DNA of 64,000 nucleotides, from NCBI GenBank assembly GCA_027627225.1, contig CM051034.1, forward strand, positions 48,527,081 through 48,591,080, in the 5' to 3' direction. Positions 48,701-55,329 of the stretch are shown here, piece by piece. Position 1 is the first letter of the stretch. Each line of letters begins with the position of its first letter. The DNA comes from Congeria kusceri. Lineage: Eukaryota > Mollusca > Bivalvia > Myida > Dreissenidae. The notes under the pieces are model-generated. The model was not told where the DNA came from. It did no database searches and saw only the letters and a program-made list of their open reading frames with translations. A program made the position numbers and the translations under genes.

Positions 48701-49749
48701 ATGCGATGTTGAACATGCTCAAACAAAATTGTTAATCCGCTTTATAGTATTGCCTAATGTTTCAATCCAACTGTTTAAGGTTTCGTAAGAAAAAAAAAAG
48801 ACAATTGAGCTCACTCAGCAAAAGTTATTCACCGTCTAGACATATCTTCTCAAAGCAACGTTTATTTTCATAGAAGCACATTCCCTCTGATTGCGCTGCA
48901 TATCCCTTCCTAGCGTCACATCGGCAATATCCGTCGGTTTCTGTCAGTTCTCTATAAGATTCATATCCACAGTCTATCTTGTGCTCCTGGGGTGTACACA
49001 TGTTTGTTTTCACACTTGGACATTCGCTGTAAGTTGCGGACGAAGTATTATAGCGGTCATTGAACTTCTCCTTGTTGTAGCTTAGTCTGCAGTGTATGGA
49101 AGCAATCGCCTGGTCTACAATACTGCTTGCCCTATCTATTGATATCCGATGTTCCTCCAAATTAATAATACAATGAAGTTTGTCATGTGTTTATAAACCT
49201 ACAAATATTAATAGACTTTCGTATTTATTTGTCCATGACAATATAACATTCCTTGAATAATTACTTCTCTGGATTATGCTGCATACAAATAACAAATGCA
49301 AATATAAGCTTGTTGACGGGTTACAATATATCAGTTGTGAACTTTTTCTATAACTTTTCGTGTGGCAATGTAATTATATCAGCTTCTTATTAACCGACTT
49401 CACAACAATTTAATCATACCTTCAGGGCAAAATATGTCATGGACACAGGCATCAATAAACCGATGATTGTTATTCAGGTCCCTTGCACAGTGATATCTGG
49501 TTTCCTGATGCAGTTTGTCTGTTTCTCCTGGCAATACCACTGACAGGACCCGTATGTAGGACAGTATACGTTGAACTGTATTTTCAGGCTGCAGGGTTCA
49601 CATTCGAAACGTATCCTTCGTTTGCACCATATCACTTGTGTAGTACCAATATGTTTACGAATATATTTTATAATACAGTTTACTCTTGAACTCACCTTCA
49701 CAATGCCATTTTACATAGATTTTCGAATTTTGGACATGCCATGTACTAT
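31031..49749 (-). CDS. Candidate single-pass membrane protein with cytoplasmic vertnin/OTU-like domain (gene model)
   Basis: Thirteen exons can be chained on the minus strand: 49749-49696, 49575-49420, 49135-48833, 48544-48515, 48153-48103, 37330-37208, 37033-36995, 36609-36562, 34348-34122, 32716-32556, 31976-31811, 31594-31447 and 31269-31031. All boundaries up to the entry of the 34.1-kb exon are phase 1; the later phases are 0, 2, 0 and 1. The 1745 bases give about 580 residues. In order they encode a Cys-rich ectodomain, a Ser/Thr stalk, one 24-residue membrane helix, a short cytoplasmic chain, an S/T/K/P-rich linker, and a C-terminal domain. That domain's NSLYELVSFLLCG, FHVELLGSVLDC and C-terminal MYIIPP blocks recall vertnin and OTU-type folds. 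No start codon or signal peptide was found, so the 5' end is missing. One in-frame TAG lies at 34284-34286. It may be a pseudogene, a null allele, or spliced differently. The function is unknown. Confidence 0.5.
31447..31594 (-). CDS. Main copy exon with a probable GC donor
   Basis: Acceptor GCGTCCATCAG, phase 0. It encodes LIDVFTTLRDGVQDVQAFF, then KLHGIEC, then VNLVGEIVTEG. A donor of the form GAAG|GCAAAT gives phase 1, matching the last exon's phase-1 acceptor and the homologous exon in paralogue 2. The nearest GT (ACA|GTAATG, 31435-31434) would give phase 0 and break the frame. Confidence 0.6.
31811..31976 (-). CDS. Main copy exon, start of the vertnin/OTU-like domain
   Basis: Acceptor ATTATTATAG (phase 2), donor AAGAAG|GTACTC (phase 0), 166 bases. 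It encodes INVPGYQAYETPGYD, TNSLYELVSFLLCG, then ETMKDIIRLAVARSALSNY. The N-S-L-Y segment followed by a hydrophobic helix and CGNE corresponds to the D/N-C-L-F helix of OTU folds and to the S-L-L-F helix of vertnins. The nucleophile position is Ser. Confidence 0.65.
32556..32716 (-). CDS. Main copy exon, pre-domain segment
   Basis: Acceptor TATTATTTTCCAG (phase 0), donor GAAAG|GTGAGA (phase 2), 161 bases. It encodes QTMDAVYKYVTEKGGFKWEV, then LKMIEKDMDLNVHKF and TAVEIGKQDPYF. Paralogue 2 keeps the second half (30800-30885) with the same donor phase. No known motif is recognised. The amphipathic pattern suggests helices that precede the globular domain. Confidence 0.65.
32720..34120. other. 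Intron of the main copy, with a microsatellite
   Basis: No exon is seen between the 34.1-kb and 32.6-kb exons. The only notable object is the compound trinucleotide array at 33342-33655. Confidence 0.5.
33342..33655. repeat. Compound trinucleotide microsatellite, about 310 bp
   Basis: (ACT)n with single variants, then (CAA)n at about 33455-33475, (CTA)n, (AAT)n, a (GAT)n block near 33592-33620, and (AAT)n again. Open frames of 75-126 codons on both strands here encode only Thr, Ser, Val and Ile runs and are artefacts. Confidence 0.95.
34122..34348 (-). CDS. Main copy exon, S/T/K-rich cytoplasmic linker, with in-frame TAG
   Basis: A strong acceptor (ACTTGCGTTGCAG, phase 1) and donor (GGACAA|GTACGT, phase 0) define 227 bases, and both phases fit the neighbouring exons. 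The translation begins with two Cys (ECQATKHC). It reaches an in-frame TAG at 34284-34286, then runs open as LTPSKQTPKATKSSK and on to PMAYPGQ. Using the TAG itself as an alternative acceptor would give phase 0 and does not join the upstream exon. So either the copy is disrupted here or an unrecognised splice avoids the stop. Confidence 0.5.
34350..35475. other. Intron sequence, no feature seen
   Basis: Part of the intron between the linker exons of the minus-strand gene. Open frames at 34671-34865 and 34959-35159 (plus) have no recognisable motif. Confidence 0.45.
35480..36400. mobile_element. Tandem-core cassette 1 (Pearl / Helitron-like type)
   Basis: Five diverged units of about 140-180 bp each contain a GACCTAGGGACCT-type block (near 35550, 35713, 35873, 36011 and 36190), followed by a CTTATCACTTCTGCCAA-type block and GGACA. 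One end has a GTACGTAC / ACACGGACAGG tract and finishes in a hairpin, CCCCCAATCATTGATTGTGGGGG (36370-36392). This matches the architecture reported for bivalve Pearl elements and related non-autonomous Helitron-like repeats. It is inserted in an intron. Confidence 0.6.
36562..36609 (-). CDS. Main copy exon, 48-bp cytoplasmic linker
   Basis: Acceptor TTTTCTTTCAG and donor GGAG|GTATGG, both phase 1. It encodes TGILETIPLTTTETG. It is short and fits only because phase and splice signals agree with the neighbouring exons. Confidence 0.5.
36640..36720. repeat. (ATT)n microsatellite
   Basis: A trinucleotide run of TTA/ATT with occasional ATC variants, immediately upstream (on the minus strand) of the exon at 36562-36609. 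Confidence 0.95.
36995..37033 (-). CDS. Main copy exon, 39-bp juxtamembrane segment
   Basis: Acceptor AATTTTACACAG and donor ACGG|GTAATT, both phase 1. It encodes GRCCDGRNESIRT directly after the membrane helix. A Cys-Cys pair next to a membrane often carries lipid modification in other proteins; whether it does here is inference. Confidence 0.45.
37208..37330 (-). CDS. Main copy exon, transmembrane helix
   Basis: Acceptor TTCTATTTCAG and donor AAAG|GTGCGT, both phase 1, 123 bases. It encodes KPLIRTPFEVQK, then about 24 consecutive hydrophobic residues (Ile, Val, Leu, Phe) ending VYWIYQDKG. This is a clear single membrane-spanning segment. With the Cys-rich exons upstream and the linker downstream, a type I orientation is likely. 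Confidence 0.65.
37571..37728 (-). CDS. Possible alternative Ser/Thr-rich stalk exon
   Basis: Acceptor TATTTATTTCAG (phase 2) and donor CCAAG|GTTATT (phase 1), 158 bases. The translation is Thr/Ser-rich: TKSKPSLTASISTQYT, then TGMTFTLARPKTTS. Its end phase fits the membrane exon, but no phase-2 donor upstream was found. It may belong to the decayed second ectodomain copy at 37.8-38.9 kb or be an alternative stalk. Confidence 0.45.
37806..38905 (-). pseudogene. Decayed duplicate of the ectodomain exons
   Basis: 38786-38905 is a close copy of part of the Cys-rich exon at 48833-49135 (MCFYENKRCFEKKCSDG against MCFYENKRCFEKICLDG) with an internal deletion of about 54 bases. 37806-37835 matches the 30-bp exon at 48515-48544 (AAAGGAATGTC-TGCAG) but has lost the donor (GTATTG became ATACTA). 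The order and strand are the same as in the 48-49 kb block, showing that the ectodomain part of the gene was duplicated. Confidence 0.7.
38910..40430. other. Intron-like stretch, no gene seen
   Basis: AT-rich, with an (AT)n tract at 39454-39471. Open frames at 38965-39246 (minus) and 39549-39761 (plus) have no recognisable motif. Confidence 0.45.
40437..40890 (-). pseudogene. LINE reverse-transcriptase C-terminal fragment
   Basis: On the minus strand the translation LRVSSRRLHIETGRWNRPE then RTCFLCNTLEDEYHFIMEC matches the C-terminal zinc-knuckle region (C-x2-C...H-x4-C) found after the RT domain in many animal non-LTR retrotransposons. The match extends upstream (QRLKDAFVQNL) across one stop, and downstream past a TAA (40495) to LLRNLGAYIFYYF. 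It is 5'-truncated and has lost function. The clade is not assigned. Confidence 0.75.
41000..43020. other. Intron-like stretch, no gene seen
   Basis: No exon, transposon end or RNA gene could be supported. A 92-codon plus-strand open frame at 42220-42498 shows no motif. Confidence 0.45.
43023..43290. mobile_element. Fold-back MITE with hairpins inside its inverted repeats
   Basis: Arms of about 110 bp are nearly identical inverted copies (GCGTCGTGAGAAAACCGG... / ...CCGGTTTTCCCACGACGC). Each arm contains its own palindrome, CGGATTAGCCTGTGC and its complement around GGACTGCA or AGACCGCA. A unique spacer of about 65 bp lies between them. I recognise this arrangement as an abundant heterodont-bivalve repeat. 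The target duplication is unclear. Confidence 0.85.
43300..44700. other. Intron-like AT-rich stretch
   Basis: Contains an AT-only palindromic run at about 43828-43870. No gene is supported. Confidence 0.45.
44711..47043. mobile_element. Non-autonomous pogo/Tc1-like element with TA target site
   Basis: The left end is CAGTCGAAACGCGATACTGC and the right end, reverse-complemented, is CAGTCCAAACACGATACTAC. Each end is flanked by TA (44709-44710 and 47044-47045). CAGT termini at TA are typical of Tc1/pogo-type elements. Several subterminal copies of GCGATACTACGAA lie inside the left end (about 44730, 44818, 44836, 44851 and 44909) and one inside the right (46967), like transposase-binding repeats. 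There is no transposase. A tandem-core cassette is nested in it. Confidence 0.65.
45158..46820. mobile_element. Tandem-core cassette 2 (Pearl / Helitron-like type), nested
   Basis: Begins TAGCTCACCTGAGCAC, then a CGTCCGTGCGTCCGTCC tetranucleotide tract (about 45217-45252). Eight core units of about 165 bp follow, marked by ATGCCCCTGGGGTCAAAAC at 45528, 45693, 45859, 46022, 46188, 46354, 46521 and 46721. It ends with TCTCAGGTGA and a GC hairpin (GAGGGCC-TTCAG-GGCCCTC, about 46797-46815) about 10 bases from the end. It lies inside the pogo-like element. Confidence 0.75.
47050..48095. other. Intron-like stretch, no gene seen
   Basis: Two overlapping GACGTCA-type motifs at about 47078-47096 resemble CRE sites, but nothing ties them to a promoter. 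No exon is supported. Confidence 0.4.
48103..48153 (-). CDS. Main copy exon, short Ser/Thr stalk
   Basis: Donor TACCG|GTATAT (phase 1). With acceptor TGTAACAG at 48154 the entry is also phase 1 and the translation is SFFTTVVEDHAPDLST, which would join the membrane exon across a 10.8 kb intron. A more upstream AG (entry at 48166, phase 2, adding FTCVTA) is possible but does not fit the preceding exon. Confidence 0.4.
48515..48544 (-). CDS. Main copy 30-bp exon (YSCAKECPA)
   Basis: Acceptor TACATTCCAG and donor CTGCAG|GTATTG, both phase 1. It encodes YSCAKECPA, two Cys in ten residues, continuing the Cys-rich ectodomain. A decayed copy exists at 37806-37835, which supports this being a real exon. 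Confidence 0.5.
48833..49135 (-). CDS. Main copy exon, Cys-rich ectodomain
   Basis: The frame stays open for over 100 codons with a protein-like composition and ten Cys. It includes IHCRLSYNKEKFNDRY, ECPSVKTNMC, TDGYCRCDARKGYA and MCFYENKRCFEKICLDG. The spacing is EGF/TNFR-like but fits neither consensus exactly. The donor GACG|GTGAAT is phase 1. The acceptor is less certain (ATAG at 49136, phase 1, or GGAG at 49155). The exon was copied to 38786-38905. Confidence 0.6.
49420..49575 (-). CDS. Main copy exon, ectodomain (helical, Cys-containing)
   Basis: Open frame ending at donor TGAAG|GTATGA (phase 1). The translation includes VVLPGETDKLHQETRYHC, then FIDACVHDIFCPE. Its end (C-x5-C-P-E-G) parallels the ends of the next exon (C-x4-C-L-D-G) and its decayed copy, and all have phase-1 donors. 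The start is either at 49575 (phase 1) or 49588 (phase 0, after CCCTGCAG). A Cys-rich frame also exists in another register (49474-49701), so the register is not certain. Confidence 0.4.
49696..49749 (-). CDS. Possible first recognised exon of the main copy
   Basis: A 54-base phase 1-1 exon candidate with a strong donor (TGAAG|GTGAGT) and a weak acceptor (TTAAG). It would encode STWHVQNSKIYVKWHCE. Support is limited to phase and donor quality. No signal peptide exon was found upstream. Confidence 0.2.
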
Positions 49750-49799
49750 CTTAACTGCAAATACTTCTTAAGCATCTGGCGGAACAAAAAACTAATATT

Positions 49800-50129
49800 A
49801 AATAAAGAAAAACAAATGCTTTTGTCAGGACTCGAAAACTGGTGCTCTAACCACTCGGCCATTTATAATATACATTCATTTTATTAAATGTGTAAGAGAT
49901 ACAAGTGTTTTCCAATATATCGAGATAATGCGATATAAACGCTTTATTATTTCATCAAATTCAAATCATGATTTTTCATCAACGACACCATGTTTACAAT
50001 ATATATTTATATTTATTATCAGGAGTGATATTTTGCATGCTAATATATAATGCATTTTTTATTTTTGAGATCTATGACAAACGTTTTGAAAATTGTCTAT
50101 TTGCGAAACTGTGAACAGGTCCCTTTAAA
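49800..50129 (-). mobile_element. TTAAAGGGAC-family element, copy 2 (minus strand)
   Basis: Read on the minus strand it starts TTTTAAAGGGACCTGTTCAC and shares the GTCATAGATC, ATAAAGCGTTT and TTGGAAAACAC blocks with 27854-28326. It reaches a tRNA-like stretch (TGGCCGAGTGGTTAGAGC, 49824-49862) with a reduced box B. The distal inverted end is missing. The plus-strand anticodon region is deleted, so this is not a tRNA gene. Confidence 0.6.
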
Positions 50130-50724
50130 ACATGATTAAAATGCGTATTATTGCAATTGATACAGCAATATTGTACTCACCACGATAATGATGTATATCA
50201 GGAAATTCACAGCTAGGTCCGCGATCGCTTTATGGTACATCAGTATCGACTTAAAATGTCATGTCATGCAGCTGCTACACTGTAATAACCATATAGAAGT
50301 GGTACTTATAATTACCGTAAATTATATTTTTCATATATTGTTAACATAGTTTTATTTCCACAGGTGTTGGATTTGTGGTGGTTAACATAAAACACAAAAT
50401 CTCCTATATTACAATGTACAGTTGAATGTGTAAATTCGAAACAGCATTGAAAAAAGCACATGCAAAGAAACTTTACCATTGATGTCAGATTTAGTTCTAT
50501 AATTAACAATTGTCGTCGTCTCTTGGTCTTGTTTTTTAATGTTTATTTTCTCACTAATCACTGTATAGGTCACACAATTCAGCTTTTCTGTCTAAGACTT
50601 TTGATATGAATAATGATGGATTTTTTATGGATTTGTAAAAATGTACGTTAGACGGATTCATGAAACAATTTCTAAAAAAAATCTAATTAACCTTTTCAAC
50701 AAGGTCCATATACTCTTTTATTGA

Positions 50725-51282
50725 TATAGTTCATACATTTATAGAAGAATTTAAAATCGTCAGTTTCCTTCGTATAACTGTCATTAATACAGATAATACA
50801 CAAGCAAAACTTGCATGCGACAAAGACAAAGTCCTGTATACGGAGATTATCATGAATGATTACAATGCTATCACATTAGCACTGCATTTAAGCTACCTTG
50901 CACCTTACATCCCAGTTACACTGATTCGTAGGACTTTTGAATCATAGGATTCTTGAGAGTTTTCGTATTTCGCAACACTTCCCAATACAAACCTCAACTA
51001 TAAAATTAAGTTCATATATTCTTATATTAATTTAAAATTGTCAATTTACGTCGTCTTACTGTCATTAATGCAGACAAAACACTACCAAAACTCACATGCG
51101 ACAAACAAAGACAAAGTTCTGTATACTGAAACGATTACGATGTGTTCACAATAGAAATACATTTAAGCTACCTTGTACCTTAAACCCCAGTCACACTGAT
51201 TCGTAGGACTTTTGTTTCATAGGAATCTTGAGAGATTTTGGATTTCGCAAATATTCCCAATACAAACCTCAAATATAAAGTT
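50725..51282. repeat. About 279-bp tandem duplication carrying the CCCAGTYACACTGA motif
   Basis: Copy 1 (50725-51003) and copy 2 (51004-51282) share CTGTCATTAAT, CAAAGACAAAGT, the CAGTYACACTGATTCGTAGG block (50914 / 51191) and CCCAATACAAACCTCAA at matching offsets of 277-280 bases. The motif also starts the element at 25035. Confidence 0.7.
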
Positions 51283-51286
51283 TACA

Positions 51287-51403
51287 ATCATGGTCATGAA
51301 TTAATGCTACATATTTGCAAATTAATTTCAAAGTAATTGTATAATTATTAATATACAAATTCTTTGAAATGTGCAAATATGTATTGTTGATTCATAGTCA
51401 TAA
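51287..51403. repeat. Fold-back repeat with arms of about 43 bp
   Basis: CATGGTCATGAATTAATGCT and CATATTTGCA...TTTCAAAG on the left are the complement of CTTTGAAATGTGCAAATATG and TTGATTCATAGTCATA on the right. An AT-rich spacer of about 30 bp separates them. It directly follows the tandem duplication. Confidence 0.6.
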
Positions 51404-51419
51404 ACCTTGATAAAGCCTT

Positions 51420-53765
51420 GTTGGACGAAATATCGAAGAAATAGTGTGTTTTTTTTCTGTACTGTCGAAAAATAAAGTCTTAACATTTCAAAAATCGCTG
51501 AATGTTCCCTGACTATTGCTTGTTATTGGGATTCACAGGTACATGCTTATTTAACTTCAAATCGTTATTATATTAGATAACCAACATGAATGGTATATTA
51601 CCGGTACTATAAATAACTATATAGACTCGTCTGTTACATAATATTTTTTCCGACATTGTTTTCTTACAGTGTTAATTTGTTAAATTGGCTTGACAAATTC
51701 AGATAACAATTATGTTAACCTAAATTATTTTGATTATTCATATATCACTGGTGGAAACATGGAGTTGTATGATTGGTTTATTCACGGCATAGATATTAAT
51801 TATAATTCTATTTAATTTTTTAATTTTTAAATTCATCTCAAATTAACTTTTGGGTCCGAGAAGTTTTCTTATAGTGTCCGAAAAATCTGGGGTCCAATAA
51901 GTCCCCTACTATTGGTGGGGACCAAAAAATCTGGGATCTGAGAAGTCACGCAACCGATCATCTTGGCCGTCTGTTTAGGTAATCTTTAAATGACATCTCA
52001 ATATTAATTTCAACGCCGATTGTCTTTTTAAAGACATTTCTTGTTAAGCTTCGCTTCAAATGACACGAAGGAAACAAGTAGAAACTCAGCTAAATTACGA
52101 TTTTCGTTGTTATGTAAAGCTGACCTCGCCAATCACTGTTATGAGTATGAGGGTTTAATACAGTCAGATGCTTATTTGATTCAGGATGATTTACAAAGAA
52201 CAGATACTTTTTCTTCAACAAGATACATAAAACTATTTGCTATTTATGGTGTTGTATCCAAAATACTACCTTTTTTTTAACACTCACGTGTCGTGTTTTA
52301 CACTGCTTGTACAGCCAGTCGAAATATTCGGTTTTACACTGTGAATCTGTTTACTCGATAATACAATTGGGTGTGTACACTCCCTATTTTTAGAAAATGG
52401 GATATCCTATCTTTATCAGCTAAATTCAAATCGACTATATGCAGAAATTCCATAACAGAACATGGACATGCATAAAACAGTGCTATTAAGCTAGGAATAT
52501 TTGCATACAGAAAACTTCATCATTGTTTTGTTTAAGTGTTTTACCGTGATATTGACATAAATAAGGTAAGTACGTGCATATACATACATATATGATAGTT
52601 GGTGTACCATTGGATACATAACCATATCGGCTATCACCATACACTGTTTGCAATATGTGGATTAATGACCTATATAAGTTATTAACATTAGGAAGACCCC
52701 TCGCTGCATATGCGGTTTACCAATGATATTGTTTAGTCAGAGATTAGGGCGGATAAAATGAAAATGTTCACCCGGTCAATTGTATCAATATTTTGCTGCA
52801 AAACTGTGTTAAAGAGGATGGCGGAAATTTGTGTCTGTTAAAATTTTGCATTTGCATGAGATTGTTTCAAACTTTCGAAATAAAGAGAGTTATTTTATCA
52901 CAAATTTAAACACATTCAAACAGTCCTTGTTGTTGAAACCGAAACCGAAACAAGATGCATGTATAACTGCTGTGTGTTTGCGTTGTTAACATGCTTGCAA
53001 TAATGCAAGGTGTTTTGCTGTTAAAGCTCGATCATATTAAACACGGTGAGGCTTATATAACATGAAACACATTTTGGTCGATGAGATAAAACTACCGGTA
53101 TCGAAACAACTGTCTAGCGTTATAATGTCTGCGTTTCTATTAAACGAAAAACAAACATAATGACGTAATTTGAATAAGTATTAACTTAAGTCCATGAACA
53201 TTAAATATAAACAAGTATTGAATAGACGCCGGTCACGTGATATCAAAATCAACTTATGTTGAAAGTGCAAACGCTATGGATGGAATGTACACCAATGTTT
53301 ATCCTGCATGCAAAATGCTTATTTCATCAAGGAACGTCTGATAAAGAGATATAGACAAGCACACCTATTAGTTTCTTAGAATCACAGTTCGATATTGTTT
53401 AGTGGAAATGATGCTTTTAATAATCCCTGTTATTAATTGAATCCTTGATTCAGAATAAGAAAATCAAGGTTTTCAAACACTAATGGTCATAATCACAAAT
53501 GTGGTTAATTTTTCCCAATCATAATCTACTATCAATAAGACTTTTATACTTGAAAATTTAAAGACTTTTTACCGTGTAATAAAACAGTTATTAGCATTTT
53601 TATAATTCCACCCTCTTGGTAAAAAAATTACTCGAGCGGACATGATCTCATATTAGAAAAAGCCACAAAACATGTTCATGTTGATGTTTTTCCATCATAT
53701 TTTAAATTTCATAACAGTTTCATGGAAATCTATATGCAGAATAATAAGAGATGTTTCTAAAACAT
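51420..53765. other. Non-coding stretch, no gene seen
   Basis: Only short open frames (for example 52041-52280 plus) without recognisable motifs. An ACCGGTCACGTGA-like string at about 53230 resembles those in the 6 kb and 13 kb repeats. Confidence 0.4.
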
Positions 53766-53767
53766 GT

Positions 53768-55325
53768 ATGCCCCTCTAGTTGCAGCCAAGTTGTGAATAT
53801 ATGCAATTGTTAAGAAATTGTTTTAATATGCAATCCCAAGCGAGGTCTCGGTATATGGTATCTATATATGAAGTTTCATTAAAATATCTCGATGCGTTCT
53901 CAAGATATTGAAACGAAACCGTTTTTCTATTTTTAGTAATGGTGACCTTGACCTTGATCCCACCCACCCCATATGAAATCCCAAGAGAGATCTCATTATA
54001 AGGTATCTATGTATGAAGTTTCATTAAAATATCTCAATGCTTATCAAGTTATTGAGCGAAAAGCGTTTTTCTATGTTTAGTAACGGTGACCTTGGCCTTG
54101 ACCCCACCCACCACATCTGCAATAAACAAAAGAGGTCTTAATATAAGATATCTATGTATGAAGTTTCATTAAAATATCTTGATGCGTTCTCAAGTTATTA
54201 AGCGGAAACCATTTCTATTTTTAGTAACTGTCACATTGAACTTGACCACACCCACCCATATGCAATCTCAAGCAAGGCTTCGATATAAGGTATATATTAT
54301 GAAGTTTCATTAAAATATCTCGATGCGTTCTCAAGGTATTGAGCAGAAACTGTTTCTCTATTTTAGTTATGGTGACCTTGATTTTGACTCCACCCACCCC
54401 ATATACAATCCCAAGCCAGATCTCGATAAATGGTATTTACGTATGCAGTTTCATTAAAATATCTTTATGGATTCTAAAGTTATTTAGCGGAAACCGATTT
54501 TCTATTTTCAGCAACGGTGACCTTGACCCACCCAACCCATATGCAAATCCAAACGAGGTCACGATATAAGGTATATATGTATGAAGTTTCATTAAAATAT
54601 CTCGATGCGTTCTCAAGTTATTGAGCGGAAACCGTTTTTTGTACTTTTTGTTACAATGACCTTGACCTTGACTCCATCCACAATATATGCAATCCCAAGC
54701 GAGGACTCAATATAAGGTATCTATGTATGAAGTTTCATTAAAATATCTGGATGCGTTCTCAAGTTATTGAGCAGAGACCGTTTTTCTAATTTGAGGAACG
54801 GTGACCTTGGCCTTGACCACACCCACCCCATATGTAATCTCAAACGAGATCTCAATATAAGGTATCTATGTATGAAGTTTCATTAAAATATTTCTATGAG
54901 TTCTTAAGTTATTGAGCGGAAACTGTTTTTCTATTTTTAGTAACGGTGACCTTAACCTTTACCCCACTCACCCATGCAATTCCAAGCGAGGTCTCGATAT
55001 AAGGTATGTATAACGTTTCATTAAAATATCTCGATGTGTTCCCAAGTTATTGAGCGAAAACCATTTTTCTATTTTTAGCACCGGTGACCATGATCTTTGA
55101 CCTGTTGATCTCAAAATGTACAGGCGTCTCTCTTTCCTCCCAAGTAACCAGCATACCAACTTTCATGATCGTAGGTCAAAGCGTTCTCTAGATATTGTGC
55201 GAAAACGAAATGGTCTACGTACAGTCCGACCATCCGACCGACCGACCGACCAACCGACATACCGACCGACCGACCGACGGACAGGTGCAAAGCAAGATAC
55301 CCCCACTTCTCCGAAGGGGGGCATA
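53768..55325. mobile_element. Tandem-core cassette 3 with TATGCCCC ends
   Basis: Nine core units of 136-146 bp, each marked by GAAGTTTCATTAAAATATCT (53870, 54015, 54160, 54301, 54445, 54583, 54729, 54874 and 55012). Most also carry GTGACCTTGACCTTGA-type text. Near the right end is a GACCGACCGACC tetranucleotide tract (about 55228-55281), followed by a C/G hairpin (CCCCCACTTC ... GAAGGGGGG, about 55300-55322). The extreme ends TATGCCCC and GGGGGCATA are inverted. The architecture is the same as in cassettes 1 and 2, with a different core. Confidence 0.75.
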
Positions 55326-55329
55326 ATAA

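Noticed and set aside
49474..49701. A Cys-rich minus-strand frame (ECEPC, YCPTYGSCQWYC) as the ectodomain exon.
   Set aside because: Attractive composition, but the overlapping register ending at the GTATGA donor fits phases of the neighbouring exons better; kept as an alternative only.
49824..49862. A tRNA-Ser/Leu gene on the minus strand.
   Set aside because: The anticodon region is deleted, and the sequence lies inside a dispersed element also present at 27.9-28.3 kb.
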